Assembly: GCA_018398765.1 (NCBI GenBank)
Contig: JAHBMJ010002519.1
Coordinates: 1 to 18,335, forward strand
Origin: Chromera velia
Taxonomy: Eukaryota; Sar; Chromeraceae
Reading direction: 5' to 3'
DNA: 18,335 bases
A model generated the notes under the pieces. It was not told the DNA's origin, ran no database searches, and saw nothing but the letters and a program-made list of their open reading frames with translations. Position numbers and translations under genes: made by a program. Below, piece after piece: positions 1 to 9,717 of the stretch (positions are counted from its first letter, which is position 1; the number at the start of each line of letters is the position of its first letter).

Positions 1-446
1 CTTCAGGACTAGATTTCTTTAAAGTTGAATGCATCTATAATTTATTTTTTATAAAAATGCACACAAATTAATGTCCAGGGTATGCGCATGGAACCGATAC
101 ACATTCGTCGATCTACCCGTCCGCGTCGATCGACACCTCATGCATGCCTGCAACGACTTCATCCTTCGATCTCGATTACTTCGATCATGCATAGGATCGA
201 TCGAGTCACAATTCAAAGTGATCGAGACTCGACCTAGAATCAAGAAAGCAGACAAGGTACGTCTGCATGTGCATCCCACTCATGTATCTTGAAACGTCGA
301 GGGCCGCACAGAATCTGCCGTAGTTGATCTGCATGGAAGAGGGAGATGCTTCGAGTCCATTGCCTGCTTGGATGCAGGGCTACCTCGCAAACGCGTTTTT
401 TCTGAACCGCGGGTGACTTTTTCATTCGATTGCTGTACGCGGGTGG
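1..446. other. 5' flank, no gene supported
   Basis: There is no convincing coding sequence here. The first 70 bases are AT-rich. From about 105 to 235 the pentamer CGATC or its complement recurs about six times, often inside GATCGATCG-like stretches. The region lies upstream of the first in-frame ATG of the long gene, so it probably includes its promoter, 5' UTR or an upstream intron. No TATA box or initiator could be assigned. The short open frames here on both strands look like chance. Confidence 0.5.
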
Positions 447-2522
447 GTGTATGGAATGCTTGGAAACCCGTACCTAGACAGTCACGCAGGTCTGGCGCAA
501 AAGCGCCTACCCAAACTCCAGCGCTCATCTGTCCGGCTGAGCGGCTCCAGATCGAAACTTCCCCCCATACATGAGGGCACCCCCCTGCCTGCAGCCTCCT
601 CCAGTGGCCGCCAAAGCTGTCAGCTGCCTTCCTCTCATTGGAAGCCTGCGGGTGTCCTTGGCCTTCAGAAGTCGTTTTCGGAGTCTGTGTTGGGTAGAGA
701 GAGGGACACCGAGGGTGGAGGGCATCATGGGGAGAGGGAGGGCAGTGGGTGGTTCGCAAGGGAGAAGGAGGAGCGTCTTGAGCTTCTTGAGAAGGGTGCA
801 GCGAGGCGGCGCCTTTTGGGTCTTTTTGGAAGGATGATGACCCTCCAGGACGCGTGTGTGCGTTCTCTTCTCTCACGACACAGAGCCCACGAGGCACTGC
901 AAGTCCTCTCACGCACAGTGGAAGCCTCCCTAGCCTTGCCACCCGAGTTAGCGACACACCCCATCGTGACCCTCAGTCGGGTCAAGGCACGGCTAAACGC
1001 TGCCGTGGTGCTTCTCGGCTTTTGTCGTGTCGGGTGTGGGGGGGAAGGAGGAGAAGAAGAAGAGGCCACGGTACCGCCCCGCCGCTGCCTTCACCTGCTG
1101 GTCCTTGCAGCCGTGGACCTTCGCCTGCTCCTCCTGCCCCCGTCTTGTGGAGAAACGAAGCAAAGCGGAGAGGCAGATGAGGTTGATACACAGGGGAAGG
1201 GGGAGAGGGGCAGGAAATGGATGGGTGGGTGTTACAGAGACGCGGGACCGAGTTGGTTGGGAGAGGCGGTGGCCCTCTCTGCCGCGCTTGTGTTTCCGAC
1301 ACTAGCCGCAGAGAGGGCATTGAGGGCTCAGGGGAAGGAGGCAGAAGAGAAAGAGAAAGAGAAAGACCCGCAGACACAAAAAGATAAGACGAATTTCGAA
1401 TCAATTCGAAGTCTCCTCAAAGATCTCTCCTCCCTGCGTCCTTTTTTGGCCTCCCCCTCTTCCCACTGGCTCACCCGTCTCTTTTCCCGTTGTAGCGCTG
1501 CGTTGAAGAACCAAAAAGTCAGCAGGACGGCCTCCGAGGAGTTTGAATGGCTCAGAGGGGGGGACGCGGAGGGACATAGGGCGTCCTCTCTGATTCCTGT
1601 CTTGCCGTGCACTCAAGCAACACGCCCGCTTCACATCGCACACGTCGGACAGAAGAGACACGATATAGCTGAAAAAAACAGACAAGGACCGAAGCAGGCA
1701 CATGCACCAACAAGCTCCACAGATGTATCACAACAGTCAAAAAAGAAGAAGAAGAAAAAGAAAAACACAAATGAAGATAGCACAGAGGTCAAAAGGAAGA
1801 CACCGCAAAGCAAAGCCAAAAACACTTTCGACTCGACAATCAACCAGTCCCCTTCTTCCTCCGCTTCCATTCTCCTGCGCCCTCCCCAGGGCAGAGTTCT
1901 GCCTCCCCTGGGAGAGAGTGCTGCTCCCTCCTCGAACAGCGTGCCGGGGCCCTCCACAAAACAAGGGCCCCTGCCGGGGTCCATCAACAAGAATGGGCCC
2001 GCAGTCTTTTTGAAGGTTGCCGAGTCCCTACTCCCCCCAGCAGATCCCGCTGGCAATGCCCACGAGGATGCAAAGGACACCCTCAATCAGGCAGATGGAC
2101 AGATGGAGGGGAAGGGGGAAAGGAGAGAGGAGACGGACAGCGGAAATGAGGAGGACAAGGAAGGAGAGGCAGAGGAGACCGGAGACAAGGAAACCTCCTT
2201 CTCGAGCTTTGTTGACTGTCTCATTCGCATCAGCACCTCTGGACAGAGGTCGCCTGAGCCCTCCACTGCCACTGGAGTGGCCTCTTCAGTGACAGATGTT
2301 GTGGAGACTGTGACTGCGGGTCTGTTGGAGACCTTCTCGGCCTCTCTGTCTCCTCCGCGAGGAGATCGGAGCGGCTCTGTCTCTGTGTCTGGCCCTGTAT
2401 GGGTGTCGGGTGGAACTGAAAGAGAGACGGCAAGAACAGAAATGGAAGTACAGGCACAGGTGGTAGACCAAGAGAGGGCGACTGAACTTGGAGACCTAAA
2501 AACGGGGACAACACGACTCTCG
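447..2522 (+). CDS. exon 1 (5' end uncertain): N-terminal helical and acidic region
   Basis: This is the longest open frame in the window. About residues 100-200 are Arg/Leu/Ala-rich and likely helical ([16 protein letters not shown], then [13 protein letters not shown]). Leu-rich helical segments also occur near 1090-1140 and 1250-1330, and a Phe/Ser/Leu segment near 1395-1515. A run of eight or more lysines lies at 1740-1766. The rest is low-complexity Ser/Pro/Glu sequence until a further ordered-looking stretch near 2200-2340 ([25 protein letters not shown]). It ends in phase 0 at donor CG|GTAGGC. The first ~70 codons are weaker coding sequence, and an acceptor-like pyrimidine tract plus AG at 667-668 is in phase 0, so the first 222 bases could be intron or UTR. 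Confidence 0.7.
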
Positions 2523-5050
2523 GTAGGCATTGAATGAAGGAGCAAGCGTGTGAGTGAGCGTGTGAGTGAGTGAGCGTGTGAGTGAGTGAGTGAGTGAGTG
2601 AGTGAGTGAATAAAGACGCTGTTCCTTCCATGCGTTTCTATGCTGCGGTAATGGCGCTGTTCGGAATGCAGCTTTAATTGCCTCTCAGATCCTTTTTGTT
2701 TTGTTTTATCCTCGTCTTTTCCCTCTACGGTTCCTTTTTGCTCCTTTCCTTCTGTCTAGATTCCTCGGTTTACTTTCCTTCCAGAAGTATGGAGGGAGAA
2801 CAGATTGTTGTGCAAAGTCGGAGTGCGTGCAGTGACTGCATGTCGTTGTTGGTCTGAATGTGTGCGTCGTAATGAAGCCCCCCTTCCTGTCTGTCTGCAG
2901 GAATCGCCTGCAGCAATGTTGCCCGGGGAACAGACGGAGAGTCTCTGTGAGAGGTCCCTCTCTTCTGCTTCAAGTGGGAAGGAACAAGAAGAAGTTGAAG
3001 GACAGCAGGAGACTCAGGAAGCAAAGCACAAATCAGAGGAAGAGCGAGAGAACAGAAGAGAGAGGCGGGCTTCACACATCCCTTCTGTCAGATTCCAGGG
3101 AGGAAATCTGTGTGATCATCTGATTGGATTCGTCTCCCAATCGCTTAGAGCCCACCCCCTGCCCCTGCCCTTGCGCCTCCCTTCATCAGAAGAGGCCAGA
3201 GAGGGGGGGGAAAAGAGCAGCAGCAGCAGCAGCAGCTCACGTGAGCCGGTGTGCTTTCCAGCCTTGCCCGAGAAGGAGAAGGAGGAGAAGGCAAGGACGC
3301 CCCCCTCCCTGTCGGTGTCTGCCCCCCTGATTGCTCTTCAGTTCCCTTCCCTCTTTGGTTTCTTCAGTCCTCCGAGTCAATACGGGCAGATGTCTGTGGA
3401 CGGACATGAGAAAACGGAGGGGGGGCACGGAGGCAAACGCAGGGGGTCAGAGGAGGAGGAAGAGGTGGGTATGAGCTCTTTGGAGGAAACAGAGACAGAA
3501 GGAGAAGGCTCAGACGAGACAGAAGACTCATCGAGGGGAGAGGAAGAGGAAGAGGGGGGGGAAACGACTTGCGGGCAAGAACGTGACAACAAAGCAGGTC
3601 GTGACAGGAATAAGAAAGCAGTGCAGGAGAAAATGAGGCGGGGGATCAAGAAAGACGCACAGGGAGAAACCAATAAGACAAGCACGTCATGTCTTGAGAA
3701 CTTGGAAGGAGAGGAGGAAGAGGAACGTTTTTGGGCCGCGGCCTTTCAAGAGGAAGAAGAAAAGACGACTGAAGAAGAAGAAAAACGATACGGCCACGGA
3801 CACGAGAGAGAAGTGGACGATGATGTCGTGGAAGCGCCCGTCAACGCCGAGCCCTCTCTTTCCTTTTCTGTCTCTGACTTTGAGAAGAGCCCGAATCTCG
3901 GGGCTGCTGCTGTCGAGAGAAGGGGAGAGAGCCGAGTTGAAAGAATCATAAAGACACTGACGGTGCAAGAGGAGGAAGAAGAGAAGTGTAGAACAACAGA
4001 GAGGACACTCAGTGAGACGAGAGGGAAAGGCCTCGATGAGGTATTGGCCTCACTCGTCCCTCTTTTGAATCACAGTACTGTTAACGATCTAGAAGAAGAA
4101 GAGAAAGGACAACTGGGAGAGCACGACAGAGAACGAGCAAATCTCCACACCCCTCTGTCCGCGGCTTTGATAAACACTGTGGTGCTCTCTCTGGAGCGCA
4201 TTAAGGGCAAAGAGGCGGCAGAAGCTCTACAAAGAAGTCAGTTGCAGAATGGATAAAAAGAGCTTTCAATGGATACAGGAAAGATGCACACACAAGCCAT
4301 ATGTGCATGAAACTGTTTCAAAGCAGTTCACCTGCAGTTCTGCTGACCGACCCTCTGTCCTCTCAGATTTTTGCCATCGACTGTCATTTGGTTTTCGTTT
4401 TCTCTCAACTGAGCGTGGTGGCGAGAAAAAGGGACTCCTTAGGTGATTGCCTTTGTTAATGCCTTGAGCACTTCGCACTTTTGTTTTCCTTTTTGTCTGT
4501 GAAGTCAAAAGCTTTTCGTGTCTCGAATCGCCTTTGTCACGAGCATGACCGAAAGAAGAATCGGTGCAGCGTTTACTTTCATACAGAATTCGTACGAAAG
4601 TAATTCTGTATGAAAGTAAGAGCATGATCAAGAGAAGAATTGGTGCAGCGTGCTTCATGTCTTTGGGGGGTAGCCTTCCTCTCTTCGAGGAAAGCTCTGT
4701 CTGCTGCTCTAGATTGGATTGTTTCTTCTTCTTCTGTTGCTCATCTGGTTGTGCATGCAGACTCGAAGTTTTCCTTTGAATTTATTCCTGCGTTGAAGAA
4801 TCAGGTCGGTGAGATGAATGGCTGATTGAATGGATAAATGAGTGCATGGACGGCGGATGGATACGTGAATGGGTCAAGGAAGGGAGGAAGGAGGGCAGGG
4901 ATGGAAAGGAAGGAAAGGAACGTATTGTGATATCCAATGGATAGTCCTTCCCTCCTGCTTTCTTCAGTCTTTCTGTCAGTCTTTCTTTCTTCCGATTGTT
5001 TGCTTCTGCGTTTGTTTGTGTGTTTCTTTCTTTAATATGCATGTACATAC

Positions 5051-5088
<38 letters not shown>

Positions 5089-8000
5089 ATGATGAGACGA
5101 CTGAAGGAGGTGTCCGACCTGGGTGGTGAGAGGGAGGAGGAGGGGGTTGGGGGGGAGATGGATGACAACAACCAAGAGGACGATCAGAAGGACGGAGGAT
5201 GGGACATTTTCGGACAAGAGACGGAGGAAAAGAAGGAAGGGGAGGAAGCACCGTGGGAAGACAGCAAGGAGAAAGAATCGGAAGCCTGGGGTATTTTTGG
5301 AGCAGAGACAGAGGAAAAGAAGGAAAAAGAGGAAACAGAGAGGAAAAAAGAAGAAGAAGAGACTAAAGAGAAGGAGTCAGGGGGTTGGGGCATCTTCGGA
5401 GAAGAGGCACAAGAGACAGATGAGAAAAAAGACAAACCAGAAGCAACAGCGTTGGAAGACGGCAAGCAGAACGAGGAAGAAAAGGAACAAGAAGACAGCA
5501 AGGACGACGAAGGAGGGCACTGGGGGATTTTTGGAAACGAAGGGGGGGATATGGAGGATGACGGAGAAGATTCAAAGAAGCAAGGGGGTGAGGAAGAAAA
5601 CGAGGGGGGTGACTGTTGGGCAGACGACGACGATGCGGAAGAGACGAATAAACAAAAAGAGAAGGAAAAAGAGGAGGCTTCAGCAGATAAGGAGAAGGCA
5701 GACGAATCTCCTGACACTTTATTCGCTGCCTTTGGACGTCTCCAATCTCCCTCAGAGACCACAAAGCAGAACGAGAACAAAAAGGAAGCTCCTGATCAGA
5801 AGGTCAAGGGGAGAGCACGACGTCTCCTGCGAGGCTCCGAGGATTCGTCTGCGCTGTCTGAAGAGAACATGAACAGAAAGAGCAACGAGGGGGGAGAGGA
5901 AGAAGAGAAAGAAGAATATGAGGACGAAGGTTGGGAGAAGGAGAGTCCGGAATCCGATCTGAAGAAACAGCAACAACAACACCAAACCCAAAAGCAAGGA
6001 GCGAGGTTGGACTCCCAGACTACTGAGATGATGACAGCATCGTTGAAAGAAAGGGCACGATTGCTTTGGAGTAAAGTGCGTGACATGGTTAACAATGATC
6101 CGAATTTTGTCTTCAAGGCTCTCGGCAATGCCTTGACCAAGAGGACAGACGAGAATTTCGGCGATCGTCACGGGGGGAAAGAAGGCAAAGGATCCGGAAA
6201 GGAGCAGGGTGGTCACTCAGGAAAGGAAGACGGAGACGGAGACGGTCAGAGCCCCTTCAGAGGAGCTGGGAGAAGTCGTCACAGGTACGTCTGTGTGAAT
6301 GTGAAATGATCAATGCGGATATGTTACAAGCAACAAAATGGCGTCTTCACAAACAACATGGGGGGAGGCACGCCGAAGCGTCAGAAGGGAATCAAGAGAG
6401 GGAAAAGGAATTCAGGAGAGGTGAACAGAGATACAGGAAGGCGAGCGTGAAAGCGTATAGTAGAGCCGAAAGGAGGGTGTCACGGAAATAGAGATATTAA
6501 GCTGAGGGAGAAGTAAGTAAAGCGAACGAACTTTGACTCCCTTCGATCCTCTCCCCTTGTTTCCGGAAGTTCTGAAGGAGACGAACAATATGCGAAACTA
6601 AATGCACTTATCTAGATGTTCGATCGAATGTAGGTGCAGGTTCAACGTGCGCATATATAAGCGTGTGAATCTACCAGCATGGGTCTTCTCTGACTTCGTC
6701 AATCAAGGACTTTACTGCAAAATGCTGATTGTGTTTTCGTTTGCGTTCTTACCTTGATCGTTCGTTCTGTTTGTAGGAGAAGAAGGAAGAAGAAGAAAAA
6801 GAAGAACAGAAGCAAAAGCGTCTACGAGGCAGTCACGGCGGCGTCTGCAGACGAGAGGGCAGCCTACATGCGACTCGTCATGGACGGCCAGTCTGTCTGT
6901 CTGTCTGTTTGTCAGTCAACAAATCCTTTCTCTTCTTCTTCTTCTTCTTCTTCTTCTTGATTTGCCTCGTTTGCTGTAGAGGCCATCAGAAAGAAACGAA
7001 TAGTCTTCGTGAATATAATATCCATTCATGTAGATGCACCTCAGATAGACCCAATTTCATGCTGCTGAAAATTCATGTTCCTGCTCGACATGCAACCTCA
7101 GAGAGGAAGTTGAGAAATAAGAAACACTCCAATGAAAGACAAACAGCTGTCGCTCCTCCTTTTGTACACCTCTGTCCCTGCCCGTCGTCATGAATTCGAT
7201 TGCTTTCATGGGCATGCAATATTAAAGAGTGAATGTACAAAAACAAAAGACAACCGTCATTTTGAACGGATCGAGGACATGCGCTGGACGTTCTCTCTCG
7301 ATAAGGGAGCTCCTCAGCACCATCAAGGAAGCAAACAAGCAGGTTTCTGCATGCATCGGCTTGCAATTACTTCCTCCCAGAATGGGTGTATGTTGCCGGG
7401 GGGCATCTGTACATGAAAACGGTGCACAGATGAATTGGCTCATTTCTGTTGTGCACAGATGAATTTGGCTGTGTGGTTCGTTTTCCTTCGTTCAATCATG
7501 CAGACTGGTTCCTGGACAACGTCCTCCTGCCCCAGTTCCGTCGACAAGTCCGCACAGAGAATGTGAGGGAGAAACTCGCACCACACCCCCACGCAGACAA
7601 CATCCCCAGGAGTGGAAAGGAGATGACCCAACACGATTTCATCACACTCTGCACGCCTGGCAACGCACTCACACTCAAGAGAGCTCGGTACTGGTCAGTC
7701 AGAGTCAGCCAGTCACTCTAGCTGCCTGCGTGTATATTCATATTCATACGTATATTCTCATTTTGTGTTTGTCTGAGGTATTTCTCTCTCAGTCACTGTC
7801 TGCCTGTCTGTTTAGACGCTTGTCTGTCTGCCGGTCTGTATGTGAAGACGAAACGAAGTCATGTAGTCTGTCTGCCTGCGTATGTATGTGTGCTTGTCTG
7901 GATGTGTTCTTGCATGTGTCTACTCACTCTCAAAAGAGTGCCTGCCTCCAGCTTTTTCCGAGATGTCCCCCAATATCGGTTTTATTCTTCTCATTGTGGT

Positions 8001-8726
8001 TCTCAAAGGAAGCATCTTAGACCTGGATCGTCACTTTGGGGGTCAACATCCTTTGCGCCGTTTATTCATTAATTTGCTTTTTTGCACCGGCGTTCCCTTC
8101 CTGAATTCAGGATCTCGAAGAGCATCCGTCAGAGGAAGGAGACCGGAGTTGCAGGAGGAGCACGGATGGAGGGCACGTTCTCGTCTGCCGAGTTCTCTCT
8201 GTTTGAGTCCAACAGATTCATCGATTGGGAAAAGTACTGCCAGGAGAAGGCGGTGGCAGAGAAAGTCGGACGAGCAGGGTCAGTCAGTCAGTCAAGCAAT
8301 CAGTCTCTGTATGCCGGAGAACAGCCTGCCGAACTTGAAGGCAGAAGAAACAGATGATGAGAAAACAGTGGAAAGATTGAAGGAAAATGATGATACAGGC
8401 CGGATTGTTTTTTCGCTTGTGCAGAGTCTTTAGACGGAGCTGCTTATCTTCTTTTTCTTTTTCTTCTTCTTCTTCTTCTTCTTCTTCTTCAATGAACACC
8501 TGTTGACTCTCTGACTTGTGCAGAAATCGTCTTCGCCCTGCAAACAGGTCTCTCTTTTCATACAAACTGACTTTTTCCCACCTTTCTCTCTCTCTTTGCT
8601 GTTTCCATGGATGCAGAAAATACGACGACGAGACCATCTGGAAGCAGCTGACGATCCGGGTGCGAGACTTCGAGAGGCTCCTCCTTGACTGCTGGAGGAG
8701 ACTGGTCGGTCTGTCTGTCTGTCTGC

Positions 8727-8763
<37 letters not shown>

Positions 8764-8764
8764 A

Positions 8765-8795
<31 letters not shown>

Positions 8796-8812
8796 GGTCT
8801 GTTTGTCTGTCA

Positions 8813-8843
<31 letters not shown>

Positions 8844-9679
8844 GGTCTGTCTGTCTGTCTGTCGGTCTGTTTGTCTGTTTGTCTGTCTGTTTGTTTGTCT
8901 CTTCGTTTGTTTGTTTGTTTGTTTGTTTGTCTCTTCGTTTGTTTGTTTGTGGGGCGTTCTCTTTTTTATGTTTTTTTTATCGTGTTGTTGTTGCTTACTC
9001 ACAGCCCGCCCAACTTGGCTTTTTTCTTCTTCCTGTTTTGCATGGCTCTTGGGGGGCGGAAAAAGTGGCGTTGGTTTTTTAATGTCGCGCCAACACTGAT
9101 GTCTCTGGAGTGCTATGTAGGCACACAAATGTGTCCTTCTTCAGGCTTGTCACCGAGTTCTTCCGGATGTCTCAAAGCACTCTCATCCGGCCAACCACTT
9201 TATTAACCAGCTCTATCCACATTATGGCTATACCGGTGCCACAAACACTCTCTCTCTCCATCTGAGACACAAAACGGACCATTTCCCTTAAGGTTTCTCC
9301 TTAATTCCCTTCTTCTCTGATGCCGTTGCCGTCCTCCATGCAGGACCGGGTCACTCAAGGGTACGCAACCGCCGCGGCTCGGGGAGGGGCGGCCGCTTCT
9401 TCCCAGCAGAGAGACTCAAAAGGTCTGCCTCAAATATAGAAACATAGAAAGGCCCTAGCGGAGGAAACGAGAGGAGGCCACTTTGTTGACGTGAATGTAT
9501 GCGTGCGTGTTCGTCTGGGAGATTTGTTCAACTGCCAAAAAGAACAATTGCACAGCGAGCTGCCTTTCTTCTTTCCCTCAGCCTCTCAAAACGTTTTACA
9601 GATCCTTCTCTGGCAATAGCAGTTAGGAATAAGAAGTTTTGGGGCTCTCTGCGTTGTGGGTATTTTGCGCCTGTCTTTC

Positions 9680-9717
<38 letters not shown>

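Larger units (their letters stand above)
6911..7503 (+). other. intron 5
   Basis: The donor GTCAGT lies at the end of a CTGT array (an alternative donor is 6899) and the acceptor is ATGCAG|ACT. It holds a (TTC)n array at 6931-6958 and a 20-base duplication near 7422-7470. Confidence 0.55.
8705..9343 (+). other. intron 9
   Basis: The boundaries are CTG|GTCGGT and CATGCAG|GAC. It carries the largest microsatellite of the window and a possible alternative terminal exon at 9145-9291. Confidence 0.58.

Noticed and set aside
280-957. A 225-codon minus-strand frame
   Set aside because: It overlaps exon 1 in antisense, has a Pro/Ser/Arg composition typical of a reverse shadow, and shows no motif.
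4367-4442. Possible exon between CCTCTCAG and AG|GTGATT in intron 2
   Set aside because: Its length does not match the phases required on both sides unless a poor acceptor inside exon 4 is used.
5089-5094. ATGATG as the start of a separate gene
   Set aside because: It follows a textbook acceptor tract, and a phase-matched upstream micro-exon exists. Kept as an alternative only.
5123-5872. A 249-codon Arg/Lys-rich frame inside exon 4
   Set aside because: It is the shifted frame of Glu/Lys-rich codons. The W-motif frame has splice-phase support and this one does not.
8706-8951. CRISPR-like array
   Set aside because: The repeats are contiguous tetranucleotides with no unique spacers.
8430-9128. 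A 232-codon minus-strand frame with DRQT repeats
   Set aside because: It is simply the CTGT microsatellite read in reverse; all frames through such an array stay open.
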